From: Lachnospiraceae bacterium
GTDB taxonomy: Bacteria; Bacillota; Clostridia; Lachnospirales; Lachnospiraceae
DNA length: 64,000 nucleotides
Assembly: GCA_902363825.1 (NCBI GenBank)
Contig: CABJBK010000006.1
Coordinates: forward strand, 62,001-126,000
Direction: 5' to 3'
This document shows positions 54,403 to 63,428 of the stretch, in pieces. Under the pieces are notes generated by a model. The model saw nothing but the letters and a program-made list of their open reading frames with translations, was not told the origin of the DNA and ran no database searches. The position numbers and the translations under genes are program-made. The stretch's first letter is position 1. Every line of letters begins with the position of its first letter.

Positions 54403-54882
54403 ATGAATGAAGAAATCCGGCTGCTCATGAGCAATGTAAACACTTCGATCATCCAGATCCGGGCGGCTTACGCCATGTGGGCCAAAGTCCACGGACTGAA
54501 CTATCACGAAGTTCTCATCTTCTACGCCATGCGCGACAACGAAGAATGCACCCAAAAAAAGATCGCTGACAGTTACCGGCTGCCCAAACAGACCGTAAAC
54601 AATATCATTACTTCTCTAAAAAAGGACGGCTATCTCACACTCATTCCGGGGCGAAAAAACGCGAAGAAAAAAATCCTTGCCCTCACCGAAAGCGGAGAAG
54701 CCTACTCCCGTTCGATCATGGAACCCATACTGGAATTTGAAACGCTTGCCTCCGAAAAAATGGGAAAAGAAGAGATCCGCCAGATGACCGCCCTTGCGAT
54801 GAAATTTGGTCAGATCCTGGAAGAAAGCATCTCACTTCAGACAAATACAGATGTAACAAAAGAAGGAAATCACAATGAATGA
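54403..54882 (+). CDS. MarR family transcriptional regulator
   Basis: A 159 aa winged-helix regulator. The recognition region is CTQKKIADSYRLPKQTVNNIITSLKKDGYL (about 48-77) and the wing is IPGRNAKKKILALTESGEAY. ATG 54403 is supported by AGAGG upstream. It overlaps by eight bases the start of a MATE efflux gene that is now broken, a mepRA-like arrangement; the regulator itself looks intact and has probably lost its main target. Confidence 0.85.
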   Translation: MNEEIRLLMSNVNTSIIQIRAAYAMWAKVHGLNYHEVLIFYAMRDNEECTQKKIADSYRLPKQTVNNIITSLKKDGYLTLIPGRKNAKKKILALTESGEAYSRSIMEPILEFETLASEKMGKEEIRQMTALAMKFGQILEESISLQTNTDVTKEGNHNE

Positions 54883-55602
54883 CAATGTAACACAGACTTC
54901 GATGTTTGGCACCGAAAAGATTTATAAGATATTGCTGCAGCTTGCTCCGCCTGTCATGTTCGCGCAGGTGTACGCGGCTTTCGCAGGCCTCCCGCAGTGC
55001 GTGAAATGAAAAAGTGCGCAAAATGGATCTATCTGCTCGGCTATCCCTCCATCTTAATGCAGATGCTCTACACCGTTTATATCATAGCGTTAAATATGAT
55101 CCTTGCCGGTTTTTCTGACGCTGCGGTCACTGTCCTCGGATTATATTACAAAATGCAGACCTTCTTTTTCATTCCACTTTTAGGTCTGCAAACCTGCATT
55201 GTTCCGGTTTTAAGTTATAATTATGCTGCCAAGAAATACAAGCGCTGCCAGACGATCCTAAACGAATCCGTTTTGTTTTCCATGCTCTTTATGCTGATCG
55301 GGGTCTTTTGTTTTGAACTGCTTCCGGGCACGCTCCTCGGGCTGTTCTCGCACGACCCCGCCGTGTTCTCGATCGGTATCCCGGCTTTCCGGATCATCGG
55401 TCTTAGTTTTCTGCCGGCTGTGGTATCGCTGCTGTCACTGATCCGCCAGTTAGGATGTCTGATCCCGATCTTCTTTGTGCTCTCCAAGATTGGGCTCTCC
55501 TACACCTGGATCGCATTTCCCGCCTCAGGGATCATTACCGGGGCGATCGGGATCTCTCTCTATCTGCGGCAGATCAGACAGTGGGCAGGCGGCGTGGACT
55601 AA
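54875..55602 (+). pseudogene. MATE multidrug efflux transporter remnant
   Basis: An N-terminal fragment (MNDNVTQTSMFGTEKIYKIL then LQLAPPVMFAQ) is fused by deletion to an unrelated frame and stops at 55007-55009. The next frame resumes MATE sequence from about residue 220 of a normal protein (KKCAKWIYLLGYPSILMQML, then FIPLLGLQTCIVPVLSYNYAA) to the C-terminus. A second short deletion lies inside, near LPAVVSLLSLIRQLG, where about 15 family residues are missing. About half of the normal 450 residues are gone, so it is inactive. Confidence 0.85.
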
Positions 55603-56189
55603 TGCTCCTCCGCCGTCTCCGCACCCTGCACGCCGTTTGCCTTTTCATCCTCCACCTGATTCTTCATCCGATCCGCCATATTGTCCGTCTCGATCGCTGC
55701 CATGATCTTATTGACATCCTCCGGCGAAAACAGATCGAGGATCTTCGCAATGTCCCCGATATTTTCCCGGTTAAAATAAAAACAGTAACCGTTTGAGAGC
55801 ATGCCGGCATTTATCACATCTCCGCTGTCCATATTTCCAAGACACATCTTTTTGTTCTTCCTGTCAAAATTTAATGTCACGCCGTTATAAGTAACGCTTC
55901 CGCCATTTTCCTCCGCGATCTCCGTGAGCCGTCCGAGGGACTTACACTCGGAAAGCGCTTCATCCAGCTTCATCTGCTGATAACGCCCGGGATCTTCCTT
56001 TTTCATCCGCTCAAGCATTTCCTGATATTCCTGCGCCAGCGCAAATTTTTCCTCAAAAGATGCCATATGGCTGGATGCCGTATACGCATCCCGTTTCTCA
56101 CCTGACTGCACTGACGGATCGATCTTTACGTTTATGCGCGATACCGCGTCAACCGGCGCATATGCGCTGCTTATCTTCTCTACTTTCAT
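55599..56189 (-). CDS. unknown protein, 196 aa
   Basis: A 196 aa soluble protein, not recognised. A disordered N-terminus (1-45) is followed by a helical, acidic segment (EEKFALAQEYQEMLERMKKEDPG) and a beta-rich part with NGGSVTYNGVTLNFDRKNKKMCLGN. ATG 56187-56189 is chosen for AGGAGG seven bases upstream. Its 3' end overlaps the MATE remnant by four bases in convergent orientation, suggesting that deletion in the remnant brought them together. Confidence 0.65.
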   Translation of the reverse strand: MKVEKISSAYAPVDAVSRINVKIDPSVQSGEKRDAYTASSHMASFEEKFALAQEYQEMLERMKKEDPGRYQQMKLDEALSECKSLGRLTEIAEENGGSVTYNGVTLNFDRKNKKMCLGNMDSGDVINAGMLSNGYCFYFNRENIGDIAKILDLFSPEDVNKIMAAIETDNMADRMKNQVEDEKANGVQGAETAEEH

Positions 56190-56311
56190 AACCATGCCTC
56201 CTTTTTCCTCGTCGCCATTAAATAAAGTTTGCGCTTACCGCACACTTTCGCGCGCGAGCGGTATGTTCAACATAAACTTCATCTCCGCGAGCTGCGCATC
56301 CCTGCGGAGCG

Positions 56312-56350
56312 TTTTTGAATCATAGGAAGGAATTTCCTATGATTCAAAAA
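56312..56350. repeat. perfect 17-bp inverted repeat
   Basis: TTTTTGAATCATAGGAA (56312-56328) and its exact complement (56334-56350) around a five-base loop. Its right arm supplies the T-run of the neighbouring terminator. It may be a small mobile-element relic or a bidirectional terminator. Confidence 0.8.
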
Positions 56351-56383
56351 AGGGAACACAGGCATCTGCCTTTTGTGTTCCCT
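56345..56383 (-). terminator. terminator of the ECF transporter operon
   Basis: AGGGAACACA (56351-56360) pairs perfectly with TGTGTTCCCT (56374-56383). On the minus strand TTTTTT follows. Confidence 0.88.
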
Positions 56384-56486
56384 CCATGGACCGCCTGTTC
56401 TTTTTTCTCATATACCTGTTTATCGGCATATTTTGCCGGAAACTGAACCTGCGTCTCTTATATTTTATTTTTTCTTTCTATGTGTC

Positions 56487-57314
56487 CTACACAAACGGAT
56501 TATAAAATCTGCTTCCGTCATGATAGGTAATGACAAGCGCTGCCGCTGCAAACAAAAGCACCGCGATCAATGTAAGGTAATCGTTCCGCTGTAATTTTCT
56601 TCCCATATACCAGGTGCGCTTTTTGTACTTTCCAAATCCACGCAGCTCCATTGCGTTGCTGACCGTGTCGATCCGTTCCACACTCGTGAAAATAAGCGGA
56701 AAGATGATCGCCGCCACACTCTTGATCCGCTGCGTGAGTTTCGCTTTTCCCGACATCTCGATCCCGCGCGCCTCCTGCGCGTTTTTGATCTTATGGAAAT
56801 CATCCTGCACATCCGGGATGTAACGCAGCGCGATCGCGACCGCGTATCCGATGTTATAGCTGATCCCGATCCGGTTTAGCGACGCCGCGAACTCCGACGG
56901 ATTGGTCGTCACCACAAAGATAAAGACCGCCGGAATGATCGTGAAATACTTTAAGATAATGTTAAGTTCATAAAAAAGCTGCTCTGCGGTAATTGCATAA
57001 TTTCCTGCAAGCTGCACAAGCACATGCCTGGTTCCGTAGATCTTTACTCCCTGATCCGGCGCGAACAGAAAGATCGCGAGCACATTCACGACCAGGAAAA
57101 ATAAAATGACTTTAAAGATCGATCCGACCTGCTTCCACTCGGTTTTGGACGCCTTAAAAAACACAAAGCTGAGTACGAGCATGACCGCAAGCACTCTTGT
57201 ATCATAGGTCAGCATACTGGTGATCGACCATGCGAGAAAGTAAACTAACTTTGTCACTCCGCAGAGTTCATCCATCCAGGTATCTTTTTTCTCATAGGTT
57301 AAAAGTTTTGCCAT
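56487..57314 (-). CDS. ecfT: ECF transporter transmembrane subunit EcfT
   Basis: A 275 aa membrane protein with five or six helices. The two coupling-helix motifs are ARG in NAQEARGIEMSGKAK and the second, ELRGFGKY, in NAMELRGFGKYKKRTWY, both needed to grip the ATPases. It joins the S component to the fused ATPase. Its ATG overlaps the ATPase stop by one base. It is the last gene of the operon. Confidence 0.92.
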   Translation of the reverse strand: MAKLLTYEKKDTWMDELCGVTKLVYFLAWSITSMLTYDTRVLAVMLVLSFVFFKASKTEWKQVGSIFKVILFFLVVNVLAIFLFAPDQGVKIYGTRHVLVQLAGNYAITAEQLFYELNIILKYFTIIPAVFIFVVTTNPSEFAASLNRIGISYNIGYAVAIALRYIPDVQDDFHKIKNAQEARGIEMSGKAKLTQRIKSVAAIIFPLIFTSVERIDTVSNAMELRGFGKYKKRTWYMGRKLQRNDYLTLIAVLLFAAAALVITYHDGSRFYNPFV

Positions 57315-59014
57315 TACCGCACCGTCCTTTCATAGCTGATAAAACGTTCTACGAACTGAGACGGCGAAGAAATGCCGCATTTTACTGCCATCTCATATAA
57401 CGATGTCTGTTTTAAATATGCTTTCTCTGTGAGTTCTTCATCGGTCAGGATATTTGCGGGCATATCGTCCGAAAGCAGTTTTCCGTCCGCCACAACGAGC
57501 GCGCGTCCGGTATATTCGAGCATCAGATGCATGTCGTGCGTGATCATGATGATCGTTGTTCCCTGCTCCTCGTTGATACGTTTCAGAAATTCCATGATCT
57601 CCGTGTAATGACGGTAATCCTGTCCCGCTGTCGGTTCATCCAGGATCAGGATCTCCGGCTTCATAACCAGAATAGACGCGATCGTCACACGTTTTTTCTG
57701 TCCGAAGCTGAGCGCCGACACCGGCCAGTTGCGGAACGGATAGAGCCCGCAAATCTTTAAGGTCTCATGCACACGTTCTTTGATCTCGTCCTCCGGCACG
57801 CCGCGCACGGCAAGCCCTAAGGCAACCTCATCAAAGATCATCGGTTTTGAGATCATCTGATTCGGGTTCTGCATCACGATACCGATCTTTTCTCCTCGCT
57901 CCTTTATGGATAACGGTGAGATATCTTCTCCGTTTAATTCAATGCTTCCGCTCTCCGGAGTCAAAAATCCGCAGATCAGACCTGAAAGCGTGGTCTTTCC
58001 CGCCCCGTTTTTTCCAACGATGCTTAGCATTTCTCCTTTATTTACGGTAAAGCTGACATCCGAAAGGATCGGCTTTCCGGGCTGATAGGAAAAATTTAAG
58101 TGATCCACTTTTAAAACCGGTTTTTCTTCGGCTGCACGTTTTTTCGTCTCCGTTGTCTCAAACCACTCTTTTACCTGCGTCTTATATGGCTCAAAATCCA
58201 TCGTCTCCACATGGCTCGGACGGTATTCCTCTCTGATCGCACATCCCGCGTGTTTTAATGCCGTAATATAGAGCGGCTCCCGTATTCCCTGCTCTTTTAA
58301 GGTGTCTCCGCTTAAAAGCGCATCCGGTTTCATGTCCGCGACGATCCTTCCGTCGCCGATCACGACAATACGATCCACATCTTTATATAACGCATCCTCC
58401 AGACGGTGTTCAATAATGAGGATCGTCTTATTCTTTTCTTTCTGGATCCGGTCAATGAGTCCGATCGCTTTTTTTCCGGTCGCCGGATCAAGGTTGGCAA
58501 GCGGTTCATCAAACAAAAGAATATCCACATCGTCGATCATGACACCTGCCATGGAAACCCGCTGTTTCTGTCCGCCGGAAAGTTCCGACGGCGCATGCGA
58601 AAGAAGCGGTCTTACCTCTACGGTATCCGCCACCTCGTTCACACGGCGAAACATCTCCTGCTGCTCCATCCTGTCGTTTTCCAGTACAAACGCGATATCT
58701 TCCGCTACCGTCAGTCCGATAAACTGGCCATCGGTATCCTGAAGTACGGTACCGACCATCTTGGAAAGTCCGAAGATCCCAAGTTTCTTCGGATCCTTTC
58801 CACCGATCTTTAGCGTACCTGTACTTTCGCCCGGATAAGAGAACGGGATCAGCCCGTTGATGCAGTCCGCAAGTGTTGATTTACCGGAGCCGGACGGCCC
58901 GACGATCAGCACCTTTTCCCCGGGATAGATCTTTAGATCGATGTCAAAAAGGGTTGGATTTACCTGGGAGCGGTATTTAAATGTAAATTTTTCAAATTCA
59001 ATAATAGGTTCCAT
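57314..59014 (-). CDS. ECF transporter dual ATPase (EcfA-EcfA' fusion)
   Basis: A 566 aa protein with two complete ABC ATPase domains. Domain 1 has Walker A GPSGSGKST, signature [13 protein letters not shown] and Walker B ILLFDEPLANLD; domain 2 has GKNGAGKTT, LSFGQKKRVTIAS and ILILDEPTAGQD. The YkoD-type fusion is typical of group II ECF modules dedicated to one S component. ATG 59012-59014 is the family start; the frame upstream runs into the S-component gene. Confidence 0.92.
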   Translation of the reverse strand: MEPIIEFEKFTFKYRSQVNPTLFDIDLKIYPGEKVLIVGPSGSGKSTLADCINGLIPFSYPGESTGTLKIGGKDPKKLGIFGLSKMVGTVLQDTDGQFIGLTVAEDIAFVLENDRMEQQEMFRRVNEVADTVEVRPLLSHAPSELSGGQKQRVSMAGVMIDDVDILLFDEPLANLDPATGKKAIGLIDRIQKEKNKTILIIEHRLEDALYKDVDRIVVIGDGRIVADMKPDALLSGDTLKEQGIREPLYITALKHAGCAIREEYRPSHVETMDFEPYKTQVKEWFETTETKKRAAEEKPVLKVDHLNFSYQPGKPILSDVSFTVNKGEMLSIVGKNGAGKTTLSGLICGFLTPESGSIELNGEDISPLSIKERGEKIGIVMQNPNQMISKPMIFDEVALGLAVRGVPEDEIKERVHETLKICGLYPFRNWPVSALSFGQKKRVTIASILVMKPEILILDEPTAGQDYRHYTEIMEFLKRINEEQGTTIIMITHDMHLMLEYTGRALVVADGKLLSDDMPANILTDEELTEKAYLKQTSLYEMAVKCGISSPSQFVERFISYERTVR

Positions 59015-59042
59015 AACAAGTGTCTGTCCTTTTGTACTTCTT

Positions 59043-59594
59043 TTAATCTTCCTTATCAAGACTGGAGGACTTTGCTCCGATCTTTGTGTAACCAACCCCG
59101 AGCAGACTGCCAAGGATGGCGATGATGATCACATTTCCGATAAATGCGAAAATCCCCTGTACAAATACTTTTTTTGCCGGTTCCGCATAGATCAGGATAT
59201 CAAGTACCGGTGCAACAACGATCCATGCGATCGCGTTTGCGATCACCTGTACCGCATTAAATAACGCAATGTTCTTTCCGTGGAAACCGCCTTCTTTGAT
59301 CTGGTATTTCTTTACGAAAAGACCTACCAGGATACCGAAGATCGCATCCGGGAATACCCAGCTCCACCATACTCCGCCGTAAAACAGCGCGTCACCCAAC
59401 GCATGACCCAGAAAGCCAATGATGCCGCCTACAACCGGTCCGAACACAGCCGCCAAGAATGCGAGCACTGCCGCTCTCGGCTGTAATGAGGTATTCGGGA
59501 TAACTCCGAGCGGGATCTGCACTTCTGTCAGTACGACAAAGAGCGCGGTTCCGATACCTGTCGCTACAACTTCTTTAATTCCAAACTTCTTCAT
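59043..59594 (-). CDS. ECF transporter S component (UPF0397 family)
   Basis: A 183 aa membrane protein with five or six helices. MKKFGIKEVVATGIGTALFVVL, RAAVLAFLAAVFGPVVGGIIGFLGHALGD and GGVWWSWVFPDAIFGILVG are the UPF0397 signature. The family is annotated as riboflavin-type by homology, but substrates differ between members. AAAGGAGG precedes ATG 59594. It is the first gene of the S-A-T operon, so this ECF module is probably dedicated. Confidence 0.88.
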   Translation of the reverse strand: MKKFGIKEVVATGIGTALFVVLTEVQIPLGVIPNTSLQPRAAVLAFLAAVFGPVVGGIIGFLGHALGDALFYGGVWWSWVFPDAIFGILVGLFVKKYQIKEGGFHGKNIALFNAVQVIANAIAWIVVAPVLDILIYAEPAKKVFVQGIFAFIGNVIIIAILGSLLGVGYTKIGAKSSSLDKED

Positions 59595-59636
59595 AACGAA
59601 TCCTCCTTTGTATGAATGTTTCAGTTTCAGCAACTT

Positions 59637-59665
59637 ATTATTAAATATAATTGGGGGATTGTCAA
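59637..59665 (-). promoter_or_regulatory. sigma-A promoter of the ECF operon
   Basis: Minus strand: -35 TTGACA (59660-59665), 17-base spacer, -10 AATAAT (59637-59642). The -35 sits inside the loop and arm of the preceding terminator. Confidence 0.65.
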
Positions 59666-59677
59666 GAACAATCCCCC
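59653..59677 (-). terminator. hairpin terminator after glnQ
   Basis: A perfect 10-base stem GGGGGATTGT / ACAATCCCCC with a five-base loop. It is followed on the minus strand by AATTATATTT, a modest U-tract. Confidence 0.7.
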
Positions 59678-59687
59678 AGGTTTGCAT

Positions 59688-60431
59688 TTATAACACTTTG
59701 GAAAGGAAATCACACAGTCTCGGATTCTTCGGATTTCCAAAAAATTCTTCCGGTGTGTTTTCTTCCCTGATATTTCCTTCATTGATGAACATCACGCGCG
59801 TTGCGACCTCTTTCGCAAATCCCATCTCGTGTGTTACCACGACCATGGTCATGCCGTCCGCCGCCAGTTCACGCATCAGTCCCAATACTTCACCGACCAT
59901 CTCTGGGTCAAGCGCCGAGGTCGGCTCGTCAAACAACATGACATCCGGGTTCATCGCAAGCGATCTCGCGATCGCGATACGCTGCTTCTGCCCGCCGGAT
60001 AACATGGACGGATAGCTGTCCGCCTTCTCCGGCAGTCCGACGCGCTCTAAAAGTTCCATCGCCTTTTTGTCCGCTTCTTCTTTTGTCATCAGACCAAGCT
60101 TCACCGGTGCCAGTGTGATGTTGTCTTTGATCGTATGGTTCGGGAACAGGTTGAACTGCTGAAACACCATTCCGATCTTCTGTCTTACTTTATTGATATC
60201 CACGCTCTTGTCCGTCAGATCGATCCCTTCAAACAGGATCTGTCCGGAGGTCGGCATCTCAAGCAGGTTTAATGATCTGAGAAACGTTGACTTTCCGCAG
60301 CCGGACGGCCCGATGATCGCAACGACCTCTCCCTGGCAGATATCCGTAGTGATCCCGTCTAAAACCGTATGATCCCCGAACTTCTTCGTCAGATTTTTTA
60401 CTTCGATCAGTTTTTTTCCATTATCGCTCAC
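59688..60431 (-). CDS. glnQ: polar amino acid ABC transporter ATPase
   Basis: A 247 aa ATPase of the HisP/GlnQ type. Walker [16 protein letters not shown], signature [16 protein letters not shown] and Walker [20 protein letters not shown] are intact; the H-loop is VVTHEMGFA. It powers uptake with the permease and binding protein upstream. Its ATG overlaps the permease gene by 11 bases. Confidence 0.94.
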   Translation of the reverse strand: MSDNGKKLIEVKNLTKKFGDHTVLDGITTDICQGEVVAIIGPSGCGKSTFLRSLNLLEMPTSGQILFEGIDLTDKSVDINKVRQKIGMVFQQFNLFPNHTIKDNITLAPVKLGLMTKEEADKKAMELLERVGLPEKADSYPSMLSGGQKQRIAIARSLAMNPDVMLFDEPTSALDPEMVGEVLGLMRELAADGMTMVVVTHEMGFAKEVATRVMFINEGNIREENTPEEFFGNPKNPRLCDFLSKVL

Positions 60432-61107
60432 TGCTTCTCAGTCTCCCTTCCAGCTTATGTACGCCCGCCGTCAGAATCATGACGATCACAAGGTAGATCG
60501 CCGCACAGCCGAGCAGCGGCATCATCGGCTCATAGGTCTGGCTTCTGATGATATCCGCACCCTTTGTCAGATCCATCATGCCGATATAACCGCTGACGGA
60601 AGTTTCCTTTAACAGCGTGATCAGTTCGTTTGCCAGTGCCGGAAGCACGTTTTTGAATGCCTGCGGCAGAATGATCATCTGCATGGTCTGGCGGTAATTC
60701 AGGCCGAGACTGCGTCCCGCCTCAAACTGTCCCTCGTCGATCGACATGATACCGGAACGGACGATCTCTGCCACATACGCTGCGGAGTTCAAACCGAACG
60801 CAATGACCGCGACAAGGATCTTGTTATTGACCGCGACAAGAATGACATAATACATGATCATGACCTGCACAACGGTAGGCGTACCACGCCATACCGTCAG
60901 ATAAACTTTGCAGATAAAGTTCAGTACATTCAGGCCGCCGTGCTTTTCATGGGTAGAACGTACGACTGCTACCAGAAATCCCAAAACAATTCCGATCATA
61001 AGGGCAAACACCGTGATGATGATGGTGTTTCCAAGACCCTTCAGCAGATACATATACCTTGTATTTTCTATAAAATTCTGAGTAAATTTCTGTACAAAAG
61101 TACTCAC
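60421..61107 (-). CDS. polar amino acid ABC transporter permease
   Basis: A 228 aa HisM/GlnP-type permease with five helices. The coupling loop [33 protein letters not shown] (about 125-158) is the family EAA motif. An N-terminal [16 protein letters not shown] helix begins the transport core. It probably forms a homodimer, because no second permease is encoded. It lies 20 bases after the binding-protein gene. Confidence 0.93.
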   Translation of the reverse strand: MSTFVQKFTQNFIENTRYMYLLKGLGNTIIITVFALMIGIVLGFLVAVVRSTHEKHGGLNVLNFICKVYLTVWRGTPTVVQVMIMYYVILVAVNNKILVAVIAFGLNSAAYVAEIVRSGIMSIDEGQFEAGRSLGLNYRQTMQMIILPQAFKNVLPALANELITLLKETSVSGYIGMMDLTKGADIIRSQTYEPMMPLLGCAAIYLVIVMILTAGVHKLEGRLRSSER

Positions 61108-61127
61108 GTTCCATCCTCCTTTTATTC

Positions 61128-61934
61128 TTAGTTACCGCGAACGATGATCACCTGACGCGCAGTCGCATAAGTATCCGTAAAATCAATGTTCTTTAAACGG
61201 TCTTCTGTCACTGTCATACCTGCTGCGCCGAAATCAGCTTTTCCGCTGGAAACCGCTGTGATGATAGAGTCAAATTCCATATCATCGATCTCAAGGTCAT
61301 AACCTAATTTATCGCAGATCGCTCTTGCCATATCCGCATCGATTCCTGTGATCTTGTCTCCGTCATAGTATTCATACGGCTCGAATGCAGCGTTGGTCGC
61401 CATTTTTAAAGTTCCCTTGGAATGGTCTGCGTCTGCCGGGGACTCATACGGTGTTTTTCCCTTTGTGTCATCACCGATGTAGTTGTTTACGATATCATCA
61501 AGTGTTCCGTCTGCTTTCAGCTCTTCGATGGCTCCGTTAAATGCCTCGGTAAGATCGGATCTGTCTTTTGAAATACAAATCGCGTATTCTTCATCCGCAA
61601 ACGCGTCATCCAAGATCTTTAAGTCGCTGTTTTTTTCAACGAAAGCCTTTGCCGGCTGTTCATCGATGATCACGCAGTCTACTTTTCCCTGCTTTAACGC
61701 CTGAACCGCATCGGTTCCCTTGTTGTAACGCTCAATCGTGGTACCCGCGTCATCGCCTTCGTAATCAGATGCATAAATATCACCTGTGGTTCCGAGCTGG
61801 ACACCGATCTTTTTGCCTTCCAGATCATCCACGGAATTTACAGTGTTCTTCGGGACAGAATTTCCACATCCTGCCATTGCTATTGTCATTGCAGCCGCAA
61901 GAGAGATTGCGGCGATCTTTTTCATCTTCTTCAT
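61128..61934 (-). CDS. amino acid ABC transporter binding lipoprotein, circularly permuted
   Basis: A 268 aa lipoprotein with lipobox IAMAGC (C23). It holds every part of a cluster-F amino acid binding protein, but in swapped order. The lobe-2 half comes first (about 31-110, VNSVDDLEGKKIGVQLGTTG through VDCVIIDEQPAKAF), then the C-terminal helices (IEELKADGTLDDIVNNYIG, to 153), a linker (154-173), and then what is normally the N-terminus (GTLKMATNAAFEPYEYYDG through GMTVTEDRLKNIDF, 174-263). The carboxylate-binding arginine (near 246) and the lobe-2 aspartate (near 91) are kept. Substrate probably a polar amino acid. AGGAG precedes the ATG. Confidence 0.92.
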   Translation of the reverse strand: MKKMKKIAAISLAAAMTIAMAGCGNSVPKNTVNSVDDLEGKKIGVQLGTTGDIYASDYEGDDAGTTIERYNKGTDAVQALKQGKVDCVIIDEQPAKAFVEKNSDLKILDDAFADEEYAICISKDRSDLTEAFNGAIEELKADGTLDDIVNNYIGDDTKGKTPYESPADADHSKGTLKMATNAAFEPYEYYDGDKITGIDADMARAICDKLGYDLEIDDMEFDSIITAVSSGKADFGAAGMTVTEDRLKNIDFTDTYATARQVIIVRGN

Positions 61935-61965
61935 AATGAATCACTCCTCTTTGTTATTTTTCACC

Positions 61966-61979
61966 TGCATATTTATGCA
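61966..61979. promoter_or_regulatory. palindrome in the transporter leader, ArgR-box-like
   Basis: TGCATATTTATGCA, a perfect palindrome just downstream of the transporter -10. It resembles an ARG box (TGAATWWWWATTCA) at most positions. Confidence 0.4.
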
Positions 61980-61989
61980 ACATGCACTT

Positions 61990-62017
61990 ATTATATCAGC
62001 TTTTCGGCAAAAAACAA
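61990..62017 (-). promoter_or_regulatory. promoter of the amino acid transporter operon
   Basis: Minus strand: extended -10 TGATATAAT (TATAAT at 61990-61995), 16-base spacer, weak -35 TTGTTT (62012-62017). Confidence 0.62.
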
Positions 62018-62032
62018 GTAGATTCGTCATCC

Positions 62033-63415
62033 TTATTTTTTCTCCGGTTCCGGGTTGATCCCGATGCCACGGCTGATATCGCCTCTGACATCATCCCCGA
62101 AATGATAATCATTTCCCGGAAGGATCGCGTTTAAAACGATTCCCGCGATCGCTGCGATCGCAAGACCGGTCAGTGTAATGGAAGTTCCAGCTACGGTAAA
62201 GGTAAGTCCGTCACCAAAGCCAAGTCCGCATACCAGGATGACTGCCGCGATGACAAGGTTTCTGGATTTGGTAAAATCCACATGATTTTCCACCACATTC
62301 CGCACACCGATCGCCGAGATCATTCCATAGAGCATAAAGCTGACACCGCCGATGATCGCGGATGGCATGGAACCGATGATCTCCGCCATTTTCGGAATAA
62401 AGCTCAAAATAACCGCAAAGCATGCCGCGATCCGGATGACACGCGGATCATGCACATGGCTGAGTTCCAGTACCCCGGTATTTTCGCCGTATGTGGTATT
62501 GGCAGGTCCGCCGACCAGTGCGGAAAGCGCCGTTGCAAGTCCGTCTCCGATCAGGGTACGGTGCAGTCCCGGATCCGCGATAAAGTTCTCGCCGACGGTC
62601 GCTGAGATTGCGGACATATCTCCGATGTGCTCCATCATGGTCGCAAGCGCGATCGGCGCCATGACAAGGATCGCCGTGATATCGAATTTGCAGATCTGGA
62701 ATGGCGGGATTCCCACCCATGCCGCAGATACTACGTTGGAAAAATCAAGGATCGCGGAGCCATCCGGGTTTGTCATGCCGCAGGCATTTAAGAGCACTGC
62801 CGCCGCATAGGAGATCACAACTCCCATCAGGATCGGGATGATCTTAAACATTCCTTTTCCCCAGATGTTAAAGATAATGATCGTGGCAAGCGCGATGACC
62901 GCGAGCAGCCAGTTCGTGGATGCATTGCTTACTGCGGACGGCGCAAGGCTCAGTCCGATACAGATGATGATCGGGCCTGTCACGACCGGCGGAAGGAAAT
63001 GCATGACACGCTTTACGCCGACAACTTTGATCACAAGTGCCAGGATCAGATAGAGCAGTCCCGCAACAACGATACCGCCGCAGGCATACGGAAGTTTCTC
63101 TCCCATTGTCATATCCGCAAATTTTCCGGTATCCAGATTTGCCACCGTTGAAAATCCTCCGAGGAAAGCGAAGGAGGATCCAAGGAAAGCCGGCACTTTC
63201 AGTTTGGAACAAAGATGGAAGAACAGCGTTCCAAGTCCCGCGCAGATCAGCGTCACCTGGATCGAAAGCCCCTCTCCGTTAAAGTAGTTATTGACCAGGA
63301 TCGGCACCAGGATCGTAGCTCCGAACATGGCAAACATGTGCTGCAGTCCGAGCAGCAGCATCTTTGGCACACCAAGACTTCTCGCGTCTTTTATCGCCTG
63401 TGTATTCTCGTTCAT
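62033..63415 (-). CDS. uraA: uracil/xanthine permease
   Basis: A 460 aa NCS2 permease with about 14 helices. LLLGLQHMFAMFGATILVPIL near the N-terminus, PVVTGPIIICIGLSLAP (about 140) and the substrate loop ALVGGPANTTYGENTG (about 300) are the UraA signature. It imports uracil or a related base with protons. It is 13 bases after the Mrp gene, probably in one unit. No pyrimidine attenuator is visible upstream within the window. Confidence 0.93.
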   Translation of the reverse strand: MNENTQAIKDARSLGVPKMLLLGLQHMFAMFGATILVPILVNNYFNGEGLSIQVTLICAGLGTLFFHLCSKLKVPAFLGSSFAFLGGFSTVANLDTGKFADMTMGEKLPYACGGIVVAGLLYLILALVIKVVGVKRVMHFLPPVVTGPIIICIGLSLAPSAVSNASTNWLLAVIALATIIIFNIWGKGMFKIIPILMGVVISYAAAVLLNACGMTNPDGSAILDFSNVVSAAWVGIPPFQICKFDITAILVMAPIALATMMEHIGDMSAISATVGENFIADPGLHRTLIGDGLATALSALVGGPANTTYGENTGVLELSHVHDPRVIRIAACFAVILSFIPKMAEIIGSMPSAIIGGVSFMLYGMISAIGVRNVVENHVDFTKSRNLVIAAVILVCGLGFGDGLTFTVAGTSITLTGLAIAAIAGIVLNAILPGNDYHFGDDVRGDISRGIGINPEPEKK

Positions 63416-63428
63416 AAAAAATTCTCCT

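Larger units (their letters stand above)
56190..56486. other. intergenic region with two hairpins
   Basis: 297 bases. They contain the terminator of the ECF operon (56345-56383) and a perfect 17-base inverted repeat (56312-56350). The rest (56200-56310) is GC-rich with no open frame that looks real. Confidence 0.6.

Noticed and set aside
54270..54452. 60-codon minus-strand frame between the toxin and marR genes
   Set aside because: It has no ribosome site, overlaps the marR promoter and start, and resembles no protein.
59595..59652. FMN riboswitch before the UPF0397 ECF gene
   Set aside because: The leader is only about 40 bases and lacks any of the conserved RFN elements.
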